From an uncultured Bacteroidota bacterium (lineage in GTDB: Bacteria; Bacteroidota; Bacteroidia; Flavobacteriales; Flavobacteriaceae), in contig CAKZOC010000162.1 of NCBI GenBank assembly GCA_937136025.1, positions 1 through 41,035 on the forward strand: DNA of 41,035 bases, given 5' to 3'. This document shows positions 25,613 through 33,809 of the stretch, one piece after another (position 1 is the first letter of the stretch; each line of letters begins with the position of its first letter). The notes under the pieces are model-generated. The model did no database searches. It was not told the origin of the DNA and worked only from the letters and a program-made list of their open reading frames with translations. The position numbers and the translations under genes are program-made.

Positions 25613-25616
25613 GGAC

Positions 25617-25624
25617 CAAAAATA
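25617..25624 (-). promoter_or_regulatory. Candidate -7 box for thiL with almost no leader
   Basis: On the minus strand TATTTTTG (25624-25617) matches TAnnTTTG and is separated from the thiL ATG by only four bases, implying a leaderless transcript if used. No -33 TTG is visible. Confidence 0.35.
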
Positions 25625-25885
25625 ATACCCCCGTACGGATCACGTGCTATTTCCTTCAAAAAAACAGGTCTGAATTCCGATCCGGAGGCCCTTTTTTCAG
25701 GAACAATCAAGCCCTACGGAAGGCTTGTAAAAACCCATTGGAAATCAATGGAAAAGCCCTTCGGGCGGGACTCAATGAAAATCGGGGGGCGGGGTATTTC
25801 ATCTGGATTTCTATCCATAAGTTTTTCCAATAGACCCATACGTTATAATAATGTTATGAATGCTGCAGAAATGGGACATACTTGC
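25625..25885. other. thiL-sufA divergent intergenic region
   Basis: No gene is seen. CCATTG (25735-25740) and CAATGG (25746-25751) form a perfect 6-bp inverted repeat with a 5-base spacer that could be a hairpin or an operator. I see no match to a known Fe-S regulator site such as IscR. Confidence 0.3.
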
Positions 25886-25893
25886 TATATTTG
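25886..25893 (+). promoter_or_regulatory. Promoter -7 box of the suf operon
   Basis: TATATTTG matches TAnnTTTG exactly and lies 29 bases before the sufA ATG at 25923. A CTG sits at the -33 spacing (25863-25865), a weak match to TTG. Confidence 0.5.
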
Positions 25894-25922
25894 CTTTCTA
25901 TTTAGATTTATTTCAAATAACA

Positions 25923-26252
25923 ATGATCAAGGTTTCAGAATCCGCAAAACAAAAAGTCCTTACCCTGATGCAGGAGGAAGGTTTTGACACGGTCAACGAC
26001 TATGTGCGCGTTGGAGTCAAAAGCGGTGGATGCAGTGGTTTGTCGTATGAACTCAATTTCGATCGGGAAATCGGGGAGACGGACAAAGTATTTGAAGATA
26101 ACGCCGTTCGCATTATCGTGGACAAAAAGAGTTTTCTGTATCTCGTGGGAACGACCCTGGAATATTCCGGGGGATTGAACGGAAAAGGATTTGTTTTTAA
26201 TAACCCCAATGCCGAGCGCACTTGTGGCTGCGGCGAGAGCTTTTCCCTTTAA
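25923..26252 (+). CDS. sufA: HesB/IscA family A-type Fe-S carrier (SufA)
   Basis: A 109-residue A-type carrier that receives Fe-S clusters from SufBCD and passes them to targets. The ATG at 25923 gives the normal MIKVSESAKQKV start; an upstream ATG at 25860 would overlap the promoter box. The three conserved cluster cysteines are Cys37 (SGGCSGLSY) and Cys101/Cys103 (RTCGCGESF). It is first in the suf locus, 71 bases before sufB with a hairpin in between. Confidence 0.93.
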   Translation: MIKVSESAKQKVLTLMQEEGFDTVNDYVRVGVKSGGCSGLSYELNFDREIGETDKVFEDNAVRIIVDKKSFLYLVGTTLEYSGGLNGKGFVFNNPNAERTCGCGESFSL

Positions 26253-26283
26253 CCGGAAGGTGACGGAGCCTCATATCGACTAC

Positions 26284-26305
26284 AACGCCTGCCAAAAAAG
26301 GCGTT
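26284..26305 (+). other. Hairpin between sufA and sufB
   Basis: AACGCCT (26284-26290) pairs perfectly with AGGCGTT (26299-26305) across eight bases, followed by TTTAAAG. The T run is short, so it may be a leaky terminator or an mRNA-stabilising structure setting the ratio of SufA to SufBCD. It ends 18 bases before the sufB ATG. Confidence 0.55.
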
Positions 26306-26323
26306 TAAAGTAATTTTTGAACT

Positions 26324-27769
26324 ATGGCCTATACCGAAGAAGAATTAAAGAAAGAGCTGGAAACCAAAGAGTACGAGTACGGTTTCTATACAGATATTGA
26401 ATCTGACACCTTTCCAAAAGGGCTCAATGAAGAGATTGTAATCGCCATTTCAAAAAAGAAGGAGGAACCGGAATGGATGACGGCCTGGCGTTTAGAATCC
26501 TTTCGCTACTGGAAGGAAATGATTGAACCCGAATGGGCCAATGTAAAATATACAAAACCCAATTTCCAGGACATATCGTATTACTCTGCCCCGAACAGTA
26601 AACCGAAATACGAAAGTTTGGACGAAGTAGATCCGGAGTTGCTGGATACTTTTAAGAGACTGGGTATTTCGCTGGACGAACAAAAAAAACTCGCCGGTGT
26701 AGCTGTGGATGTAGTCATGGATTCTGTTTCCGTGGCCACCACATTTAAGAAAACACTCGCAGAAAAGGGAATTATCTTTTGCTCGATTTCTGAGGCCATC
26801 AAAGAGCATCCGGAACTCGTAAAGAAATATATCGGCTCGGTAGTTCCTCAGAAAGACAACTTTTATGCCGCCCTGAATTCTGCCGTGTTTTCAGACGGTT
26901 CTTTTTGCTATATCCCGAAAGGCGTGCGTTGCCCTATGGAGCTCTCCACGTATTTCAGGATCAATCAGGCGGGTACCGGCCAGTTCGAAAGAACACTGGT
27001 CATCGCCGATAAAGGAAGTTATGTCAGCTATCTGGAAGGATGTACGGCTCCTTCCCGGGATGAAAACCAATTGCATGCGGCGGTGGTAGAGCTCATTGCC
27101 CTGGACGATGCAGAAATTAAGTATTCTACCGTTCAAAACTGGTTTCCCGGAGACAAAGAAGGTAAAGGTGGGGTATACAATTTTGTAACCAAAAGAGGGA
27201 TTTGCGAAAAAAATGCCAAAATCTCCTGGACTCAGGTCGAAACCGGTTCTGCGATAACCTGGAAATATCCTTCCTGCGTGCTTAAGGGAGATAATTCCAT
27301 CGGCGAATTCTATTCAATTGCCGTCACCAATAACTATCAGCAGGCCGATACCGGGACCAAGATGATCCACCTCGGGAAGAACACGCGCAGCACGATCATC
27401 TCCAAGGGAATTTCTGCCGGTAAATCTCAGAATAGCTACAGGGGTCTGGTACAGATTAATTCCAGAGCGGATAATGCGCGGAATTTCTCCCAGTGTGATT
27501 CCCTGCTTATGGGCAACGAGTGCGGAGCGCATACCTTCCCCTATATCGAAGCTAAAAATAAAAGCGCCCAGGTGGAACACGAGGCGACCACCAGCAAGAT
27601 TGGAGAGGATCAGATTTTCTACTGCAACCAACGGGGCATCGATACGGAAAAGGCCATCGCCCTCATCGTAAATGGGTTTAGCAAAGAGGTGTTGAACAAA
27701 CTACCTATGGAATTTGCCGTCGAAGCTCAGAAATTATTAGAAATCAGTCTGGAAGGATCTGTAGGATAA
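26324..27769 (+). CDS. sufB: Fe-S cluster assembly scaffold SufB
   Basis: A 481-residue subunit of the SufBC2D scaffold on which Fe-S clusters are built. Characteristic stretches are [59 protein letters not shown] and the C-terminal [20 protein letters not shown]. Length and cysteines are typical and the frame is intact. It is followed 10 bases later by an MBL-fold lipoprotein rather than directly by sufC, which is unusual. Confidence 0.97.
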   Translation: MAYTEEELKKELETKEYEYGFYTDIESDTFPKGLNEEIVIAISKKKEEPEWMTAWRLESFRYWKEMIEPEWANVKYTKPNFQDISYYSAPNSKPKYESLDEVDPELLDTFKRLGISLDEQKKLAGVAVDVVMDSVSVATTFKKTLAEKGIIFCSISEAIKEHPELVKKYIGSVVPQKDNFYAALNSAVFSDGSFCYIPKGVRCPMELSTYFRINQAGTGQFERTLVIADKGSYVSYLEGCTAPSRDENQLHAAVVELIALDDAEIKYSTVQNWFPGDKEGKGGVYNFVTKRGICEKNAKISWTQVETGSAITWKYPSCVLKGDNSIGEFYSIAVTNNYQQADTGTKMIHLGKNTRSTIISKGISAGKSQNSYRGLVQINSRADNARNFSQCDSLLMGNECGAHTFPYIEAKNKSAQVEHEATTSKIGEDQIFYCNQRGIDTEKAIALIVNGFSKEVLNKLPMEFAVEAQKLLEISLEGSVG

Positions 27770-27779
27770 AAAATCGACC

Positions 27780-28664
27780 ATGAAAGTATTCACTTATTTT
27801 TCACTTTGGGCCGTTTTGCTTACCTCCCTTTTTACCGCATGTAAAATGAATGCCGAAAAGAGTCCGGAAGTGGCCCAGATGATTGAGGAAAAACCGGAAA
27901 TTCGCCTGTATACCTTTGATGGAGGGACCGTTCAGGTCAATGCCCTGGAATTGTTTTCTCAAGATTCAGTGTACAAGGGAAAATCCAAGGAATTCGCCAA
28001 TGCCTTCTACGTCATTGAGCATCCCAAAGGCACCCTGATGTGGGATGCCGGTCTTCCCGAAGCGCTTGTTCCCATGGAAGAGCCCTACACCTCCGCTGAT
28101 GGCAATTTTACGGTATCCCGGTCAGATTCCGTTCAGAATCAGCTGGCAAAGGCAGGACTGACCCTGGAGGATATCGAATTTCTCGCCCTTTCACATACCC
28201 ACTTTGACCACAGCGGCCATGCCGCCCGAATGGGGAAATCCACCTGGCTGGTTCAGAAAGCCGAGTACGACTTCATTACAAGCCCGGAGGTCCAAAAATC
28301 CTATCCCGATGAATACAATGCCATTAAAGACATCAAAAATATACAGCAAATCGATGGAGACTACGATGTTTTCGGGGATGGGTCGGTGGTTATAAAACTA
28401 ATGCCGGGCCATACGCCCGGACATTCGGTCCTTTATCTGGACTTTAAGGAGCACGGTCCTGTTTTGTTGACGGGTGATCTCTATCACCTGTACGCCAACC
28501 GAAAAAACAAACGTGTTCCGATTTTTAACTACGATGTAAAGCAAACCCTGGAAAGCATGGATCGCTTTGAGAGTTTTGCCGAACAAACCGGGGCAGAAGT
28601 CTATCTGCAACACCAAAAAGAGGATTTTGAAAAAATGCCTAAGGCGCCTAAATTTTTAAACTAA
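27780..28664 (+). CDS. MBL-fold metallohydrolase lipoprotein (AHL-lactonase-like) inside the suf operon
   Basis: A 294-residue lipoprotein: the signal MKVFTYFSLWAVLLTSLFTA ends in a lipobox at Cys21. The metallo-beta-lactamase motif SHTHFDHSGH gives His139, His141, Asp143 and His144. Further ligands are His211 (PGHTPGHS), Asp233 (LLTGDLYH) and His278 (LQHQ), so the full set for a dinuclear metal site is present. The pattern resembles the AHL-lactonase-like branch, but the substrate is unknown. It lies 10 bases after sufB and five bases before sufC, so it is translated from the suf mRNA although an exported enzyme cannot act on the cytosolic scaffold. No composition difference from its neighbours is obvious. 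Confidence 0.92.
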   Translation: MKVFTYFSLWAVLLTSLFTACKMNAEKSPEVAQMIEEKPEIRLYTFDGGTVQVNALELFSQDSVYKGKSKEFANAFYVIEHPKGTLMWDAGLPEALVPMEEPYTSADGNFTVSRSDSVQNQLAKAGLTLEDIEFLALSHTHFDHSGHAARMGKSTWLVQKAEYDFITSPEVQKSYPDEYNAIKDIKNIQQIDGDYDVFGDGSVVIKLMPGHTPGHSVLYLDFKEHGPVLLTGDLYHLYANRKNKRVPIFNYDVKQTLESMDRFESFAEQTGAEVYLQHQKEDFEKMPKAPKFLN

Positions 28665-28669
28665 CTGCT

Positions 28670-29422
28670 ATGTTAAAAATAAAAAACCTGCACGCAGGTG
28701 TGGACAACAAGAAGATACTTAAGGGGATTGATCTGGAAGTAAATCCGGGCGAAATACACGCCATTATGGGTCCTAACGGTTCCGGAAAAAGCACGCTTGC
28801 CTCCCTTATCGCAGGAAAGGAAGATTTTGAGGTCACCCGGGGAAAAATCATTTTCGAGGGAGAAGATCTGGACGAAGTCGCACCTGAGGAGCGCGCCCAC
28901 AAGGGGATTTTCCTCTCCTTCCAATACCCGGTTGAAATTCCCGGAGTCTCTGTTACCAATTTTATCAAAACGGCCATTAATGAGACTCGGAAAGCAAAGG
29001 GATTGCCGGACATGCCGGCGAATGAAATGCTAAAACTTCTCAAGGAAAAGGCTGAAATGCTGGAGATCGATCGGAAATTTTTATCCCGGTCGCTCAATGA
29101 AGGTTTTTCCGGAGGAGAGAAAAAACGAAACGAGATTTTTCAAATGGCTATGTTGGAACCCCGTTTGGCAGTACTCGATGAAACAGATTCGGGACTGGAT
29201 ATCGATGCCTTGCGCATCGTTGCAAATGGCGTCAATAAACTGCGCAATAAAGACAATGCCGTTATCGTAATCACACACTATCAGCGCCTGCTGGATTATA
29301 TCGTGCCCGATTTCGTACATGTGATTCACGATGGAAAAATTGTGAAATCCGGAACCAAAGAGCTCGCCCTCGAACTCGAAGAAAAAGGGTACGACTGGAT
29401 CAAACAGGAAGCCGTCTTATAA
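28670..29422 (+). CDS. sufC: Fe-S cluster assembly ATPase SufC
   Basis: A 250-residue ABC-type ATPase of the SufBCD complex. Walker A GPNGSGKST is at residues 34-42, the signature FSGGEKKR at 147-153, and Walker B LAVLDETDSGLD has Asp170 and Glu171, followed by a switch His in VITHYQR. The sequence SGLDIDALRIVANG is typical of SufC. It starts five bases after the MBL-fold gene and is followed 40 bases later by sufD. Confidence 0.97.
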   Translation: MLKIKNLHAGVDNKKILKGIDLEVNPGEIHAIMGPNGSGKSTLASLIAGKEDFEVTRGKIIFEGEDLDEVAPEERAHKGIFLSFQYPVEIPGVSVTNFIKTAINETRKAKGLPDMPANEMLKLLKEKAEMLEIDRKFLSRSLNEGFSGGEKKRNEIFQMAMLEPRLAVLDETDSGLDIDALRIVANGVNKLRNKDNAVIVITHYQRLLDYIVPDFVHVIHDGKIVKSGTKELALELEEKGYDWIKQEAVL

Positions 29423-29462
29423 GGCTCCTTGTAGTCTAATCCTCCCCTTAAACATCAGGAAA

Positions 29463-30779
29463 ATGGAATTAAAAGAAAAACTTATCGCCTCTTTCATGGC
29501 CTTTGAAAATGAAGTGGACCTTGCGGATCCCGTCCATGAAATTCGCTCAGAAGCCCTGAAGAATTTTGAAGCCAAGGGATTTCCCAGCCGCAAATCAGAA
29601 GCCTGGAAATACACCTCTTTGGAGCGCCTGCAAAAGGTGGATTTCAGTTTGTTTCCTAAACAGGATAATGCTCTGGAATACAAAGATGTTAAGAAGTTTT
29701 TCCTTCACGAAATTGACACCTATAAGATCGTCTTCATCGACGGGGTGTACAGCTCATACCTCTCAGAAACGACCCACGATGGGGTTGACATCTGTCTGAT
29801 GAGTGCCGCCCTCACTAAGGAGATGTACAAACCGATCATCGATGTCTACTTTAACAAGGTGGCATCCCGGGAAGATTCGCTGGTTTCTCTCAACACGGCC
29901 TTTGCCAAAGAAGGAGCCTTTATCTACGTACCTAAGAATAAGGTGCCCAGAAAACCGGTTGAAATCCTGCATTTTTCAACAGGCAGTGAAACCGCTCAGA
30001 TGCTGCAACCCCGGAACCTGATCATCGCTGAGGAAAACGCAGAACTTCAGGTGATCGAAAGACATCAGAGCCTTACAGACAATGAAATCCTCACGAATTC
30101 TGTGACGGAGATTTTTGCAGGCAGGGATGCCATTGTGGATTACTACAAAGTACAAAACGACCGGGAATCTGCCAGTCTGATTGACAATACCTATATCGAT
30201 CAGAAAGGAAAAAGTCATGTGAGCGTGCACACCTTCTCTTTCGGCGGGAAACTCACCCGAAACAACCTGAATTTCTTTCAGGATGGAGAATATATAGATT
30301 CGACTCTTAAAGGGGTGACCCTTTTAGGGGAAAAGCAGCATGTAGATCATCATACCCTGGTACACCATCAGCAACCGAATTGCGAGAGCCATCAGGATTA
30401 TAAAGGCATTTTTGGTCAGCGCTCTACCGGAGTCTTCAACGGTAAGATAATCGTGGACAAGATTGCCCAGAAAACCAATGCTTTTCAACAGAACAACAAC
30501 CTGCTGATCAGCGATAAGGCCAGTATCAACACCAAGCCTCAACTCGAGATTTTCGCAGATGACGTGCGTTGTTCCCACGGGTGTACCATTGGCCAACTGG
30601 ACAAAGAGGCGCTATTCTATCTTCAGGCCAGGGGAATTCCAAAAAAAGAGGCCTCTGCCCTGATGATGTACGCCTTTGCCAATAATGTTCTGGAAAGTGT
30701 TCGTATCAAGGAGCTGAAACAACGCATCAATAAATTAATTGCTAAAAAACTTGGAGTAAGTCTGGGGTTTGAGCTTTAA
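29463..30779 (+). CDS. sufD: Fe-S cluster assembly protein SufD
   Basis: A 438-residue partner of SufB in the SufBC2D scaffold. The N-terminal SRKSEAWKYTSLERL and the C-terminal ADDVRCSHGCTIGQLDKEALFYLQ are diagnostic; the CSHG motif carries the conserved histidine implicated in iron acquisition. The frame is intact and of normal length. A 355-bp interval with a beta-barrel-like remnant separates it from sufS. Confidence 0.96.
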   Translation: MELKEKLIASFMAFENEVDLADPVHEIRSEALKNFEAKGFPSRKSEAWKYTSLERLQKVDFSLFPKQDNALEYKDVKKFFLHEIDTYKIVFIDGVYSSYLSETTHDGVDICLMSAALTKEMYKPIIDVYFNKVASREDSLVSLNTAFAKEGAFIYVPKNKVPRKPVEILHFSTGSETAQMLQPRNLIIAEENAELQVIERHQSLTDNEILTNSVTEIFAGRDAIVDYYKVQNDRESASLIDNTYIDQKGKSHVSVHTFSFGGKLTRNNLNFFQDGEYIDSTLKGVTLLGEKQHVDHHTLVHHQQPNCESHQDYKGIFGQRSTGVFNGKIIVDKIAQKTNAFQQNNNLLISDKASINTKPQLEIFADDVRCSHGCTIGQLDKEALFYLQARGIPKKEASALMMYAFANNVLESVRIKELKQRINKLIAKKLGVSLGFEL

Positions 30780-31120
30780 GAAGACGGTTTTTTTTGCCTT
30801 CTGAGTTAAAGGCTCCCTTAGGAGAAGCGGTTCTGATCGCGGACGCATTTAGAAGTGAAATTCACCACAAACGAAAGTGCCCTGCGGACAACAACTCAGG
30901 GCCTGATTTGAATCAGGGTCTCAGCTATGACATTTTACCCCGATGGTTCCTGCAGGTTCAGTACAACCTGATATTTTCTTCGGGTGATTCTCCAGGCCGC
31001 ACCCCCGGAGTTCTGAAGGTCGGGGGCGGATACCGGTTTTAGGGACGAAGGCCTTACATTCACCTCAGTGTAATTACCCGGTTTTAGAAAAGCCTTACAA
31101 CCCTTTCTCAAAACGTTCAG
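30780..31120 (+). pseudogene. Gap between sufD and sufS with a possible beta-barrel C-terminal remnant
   Basis: A plus-strand frame is open from about 30794 to a TAG at 31040-31042, but its only start is a TTG. The last 40 residues (LSYDILPRWFLQVQYNL...) alternate aromatic and polar residues and end VGGGYRF, with a terminal Phe as in outer-membrane beta-barrel proteins. This could be the decayed 3' end of a porin-like gene. The upstream half is not convincing. Palindrome CCTGATT-TG-AATCAGG lies at 30902-30917. A chance frame cannot be excluded. Confidence 0.35.
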
Positions 31121-31128
31121 TATCTTTG
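31121..31128 (+). promoter_or_regulatory. -7 box immediately upstream of sufS
   Basis: TATCTTTG matches TAnnTTTG exactly and ends six bases before the sufS ATG at 31135. If used, transcription would begin at or next to the start codon, giving a leaderless sufS message. No clear -33 TTG is seen. Confidence 0.5.
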
Positions 31129-31134
31129 TAGATC

Positions 31135-32361
31135 ATGAAAACAGCCACATTCGACCTTGTAAAAATCCGGGAAGATTTTCCCATTTTAAACCGTCAGGTA
31201 CACGGGCAGCCCCTGGTGTATCTGGACAATGCGGCTACCTCCCAGACACCCCGTCAGGTCATAGACGTCATTGTCGACTATTATTCGCGCTACAATGCGA
31301 ATATCCACAGAGGGGTGCATACCCTGTCTCAGGAAGCGACGGACGCCTACGAAAAAGCACGCATCAAAATACAGCGTCACTTTAATGCCTTGCACAGTCA
31401 TGAAATCATTATGACTTCAGGGACCACACATGGCATCAATATGGTGGCTTCCGGCTTTACATCATTCCTGAAACCCGGAGATGAGATTTGGGTTTCCGCC
31501 ATGGAACACCATTCCAATATCGTCCCCTGGCAGATGTTGTGCGAGCGCACCGGAGCCCAACTCAGGGTAATTCCGATGAACCTTAAAGGGGACTTGGTTT
31601 TAGAATCTTTTTACGAAGGGCTTTCAGAGCGTACCCGACTGGTGTTCTGCAACCATATTTCCAACGCCCTCGGGACCATAAACCCTATTGAAGACATTAT
31701 TGAGCGCGCCCATGGCGTGGGGGCTGCGGTACTTATTGACGGAGCGCAGGCCGCGCCTCATATCAAAGCGGACATGCAGGCCCTCAACGTTGATTTTTAT
31801 ACCATATCGGCCCATAAACTATGTGGCCCAACCGGAGTGGGAGCCCTCTACGGGAAGACCGAATGGCTCGAAAAACTGCCCCCCTACGAGGGAGGAGGGG
31901 AAATGATTTCAGAGGTGACTTTTGAAAAAACCTCCTATGCAGGACTCCCCCATAAATTTGAAGCCGGCACTCCGAATATCTCCGGGGGCATTGCCTTTGG
32001 GGCGGCCCTGGATTACCTCAACGCCATTGGGATGGATGAAATTGCAGCCTATGAGACAGAATTGCTCCATTATGCAACCTCCGAATTACTGCATATCCCC
32101 GGGCTGAAGATCTATGGAGAAGGCGCGCGCAAGACTTCTGTGATTTCCTTTAACCTGGAAGGTATTCACCCGTATGACGTGGGCACCCTCCTGGATCAGA
32201 TGGGGATAGCGGTTCGCACCGGGCATCATTGTGCGCAGCCCATTATGGATTTCTATCAAATTCCGGGCACGGTTAGGGCAAGTTTTGCATTTTATAACAC
32301 CATGGCCGAAGTAGATCGACTGGTTGAAGGGGTAAAAAAAGCGGCCCGGATGCTCTCTTGA
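31135..32361 (+). CDS. sufS: Cysteine desulfurase SufS
   Basis: A 408-residue PLP-dependent group II cysteine desulfurase that supplies sulfur to SufE and SufBCD. PLP-binding Lys228 is in YTISAHKLCGPTG and the persulfide-carrying Cys366 is in RTGHHCAQP. The N-terminus FPILNRQVHGQPLVYLDNAA is standard for SufS. It lies after a 355-bp gap from sufD and has its own promoter-like box. Confidence 0.97.
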   Translation: MKTATFDLVKIREDFPILNRQVHGQPLVYLDNAATSQTPRQVIDVIVDYYSRYNANIHRGVHTLSQEATDAYEKARIKIQRHFNALHSHEIIMTSGTTHGINMVASGFTSFLKPGDEIWVSAMEHHSNIVPWQMLCERTGAQLRVIPMNLKGDLVLESFYEGLSERTRLVFCNHISNALGTINPIEDIIERAHGVGAAVLIDGAQAAPHIKADMQALNVDFYTISAHKLCGPTGVGALYGKTEWLEKLPPYEGGGEMISEVTFEKTSYAGLPHKFEAGTPNISGGIAFGAALDYLNAIGMDEIAAYETELLHYATSELLHIPGLKIYGEGARKTSVISFNLEGIHPYDVGTLLDQMGIAVRTGHHCAQPIMDFYQIPGTVRASFAFYNTMAEVDRLVEGVKKAARMLS

Positions 32362-32391
32362 ACGATTCCCCGGGAGAGATCTCTGTATCTC

Positions 32392-32423
32392 TTTGAAAAT
32401 GGGCCGTTCATGTTGTAATTTTG
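32392..32423 (+). promoter_or_regulatory. Promoter of sufE-sufT-DUF2480
   Basis: TTTG (32392-32395) and TAATTTTG (32416-32423) are separated by 20 bases, matching the Bacteroidota -33/-7 promoter at both boxes. Transcription would begin shortly before the sufE ATG at 32439. Confidence 0.65.
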
Positions 32424-32438
32424 ACAAAAATTTTATCC

Positions 32439-32864
32439 ATGCAGATCGAAGCGATACAGGAAGAAATTGTCGATGAGTTTTCCATGTTTGAAGATTGGAT
32501 GCAGCGGTATGAATATATGATTGAACTCGGTAAATCCCTCCCCAGGATTTCCGATGAGTTCAAGACCGATGAGCACCTGATCAAAGGTTGCCAGAGTAAA
32601 GTTTGGGTACACGCTGCTATGGAGGACGGTAAAGTAGTCTTTACCGCAGACAGTGATGCTATTATTACTAAGGGTATTATCGGAATCCTGATTCGGGCAT
32701 TCAGCAATCAAAGCCCCGCAGACATTTTGGAAGCAAAAACAGATTTCATAGACAAAATTGGGTTGAAAGATCATCTTTCACCCACCCGGGCCAACGGACT
32801 GGTAAGTATGATCAAACAGCTGAAGCTCTACGCTCTCGCATACCAAACGCAACTCAACACCTGA
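32439..32864 (+). CDS. sufE: Sulfur transfer protein SufE
   Basis: A 141-residue SufE-type sulfur acceptor. The ATG at 32439 is preferred over a TTG at 32421 that lies inside the promoter. The active Cys51 is in EHLIKGCQSKVW, the family signature. It accepts persulfide sulfur from SufS and delivers it to SufB. It is followed 25 bases later by sufT. Confidence 0.95.
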   Translation: MQIEAIQEEIVDEFSMFEDWMQRYEYMIELGKSLPRISDEFKTDEHLIKGCQSKVWVHAAMEDGKVVFTADSDAIITKGIIGILIRAFSNQSPADILEAKTDFIDKIGLKDHLSPTRANGLVSMIKQLKLYALAYQTQLNT

Positions 32865-32889
32865 GAGGCCCAAACTTTAAGAGAAAACC

Positions 32890-33219
32890 ATGGAAACAGA
32901 CACCACAATAGACACCCAGGAACTCGGCGAAAAAATCGTCAGGGTACTAAAGACCATCTACGATCCGGAAATTCCTGTGGATATTTATGAACTGGGGCTG
33001 AAGTACGACGTTTTTGTGAATGAAGACCTCGAGGTTCGTATCCTGATGACACTGACTTCGCCCAACTGTCCGGTAGCAGAAACGCTTCCGGTTGAGGTCG
33101 AGGAAAAAGTCAAGTCCCTGGATGCCGTAAAAGATGCAGAAGTTGAAATCACTTTTGACCCCCCCTGGACCCAGGAATTAATGAGCGAAGAGGCCAAACT
33201 CGAACTCGGCATGCTCTGA
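32890..33219 (+). CDS. sufT: SUF system protein SufT (DUF59/MIP18 family)
   Basis: A 109-residue DUF59-domain protein, the SufT type associated with Fe-S cluster maturation. The motif YDPEIPVDIYELGL is near residues 24-37 and the conserved Cys60 is in LTSPNCPVAETLP. It lies between sufE and the DUF2480 gene, consistent with a role in cluster transfer. Confidence 0.94.
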   Translation: METDTTIDTQELGEKIVRVLKTIYDPEIPVDIYELGLKYDVFVNEDLEVRILMTLTSPNCPVAETLPVEVEEKVKSLDAVKDAEVEITFDPPWTQELMSEEAKLELGML

Positions 33220-33232
33220 CACCCTATATCCA

Positions 33233-33736
33233 ATGGAGAAAGAAATCGTCAACCGCGTTGCCAAAAGCAAATTGATCACCCTCGACCTCGAGGATTTCTA
33301 TCCCAGCGGGAATCGCTTTGTAATTGACTTAAGCCAATGGCTGGAAGAAGGGCTTATTCTGCGCGAAACCCCTTTCAGAAATGCCCTCAAAGCGCACGAT
33401 TGGGAAACGTATCGCGATGGTTTTGTCGCTATAAACTGTAATTCGGAAGCCATCATACCCGCCTGGGCCTATATGCTGGTCAGCTCGTATCTCACTGAAA
33501 TTGCGAAAACGGCCGTTGTGGGATCTTTGGAGGAACTGGAAACGGTGCTCTTTAAGGACTCCCTGAGCGCCCTGGACCTCGAGGCCCTTAGAGATCGCCC
33601 GGTCATTATAAAAGGGTGCAGCAGCCTTCCAGTACCTCCGTCGGCCTATATATGGGCCTCTCAACGCGTGCAGACGGTGGCCAAATCCGTCATGTATGGT
33701 GAAGCCTGTTCTTCAGTTCCCATTTTTAAAAAATGA
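33233..33736 (+). CDS. DUF2480 family protein
   Basis: A 167-residue protein matching the Bacteroidota DUF2480 family at full length: MEKEIVNRVAKSKLITLDLE, AINCNSEAIIPAWAYML, RPVIIKGCSSLPVPPSAYIW and the C-terminal KSVMYGEACSSVP. Conserved cysteines in KGCSS and GEACSS suggest a link with Fe-S or sulfur chemistry. It is part of the sufE-sufT unit, 13 bases after sufT, but its function is not established. Confidence 0.9.
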   Translation: MEKEIVNRVAKSKLITLDLEDFYPSGNRFVIDLSQWLEEGLILRETPFRNALKAHDWETYRDGFVAINCNSEAIIPAWAYMLVSSYLTEIAKTAVVGSLEELETVLFKDSLSALDLEALRDRPVIIKGCSSLPVPPSAYIWASQRVQTVAKSVMYGEACSSVPIFKK

Positions 33737-33773
33737 AATCTTTACTCTCGGGCTCAAATTCACAGGTTTACAG

Positions 33774-33781
33774 TAAATTTG
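33774..33781 (+). promoter_or_regulatory. -7 box upstream of DUF3078 gene
   Basis: TAAATTTG matches TAnnTTTG exactly, 28 bases before the ATG at 33810. The DUF3078 gene may therefore be transcribed separately from the suf genes. Confidence 0.45.
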
Positions 33782-33809
33782 CCCCTGATAAATTAAATTC
33801 AACGCTCAG

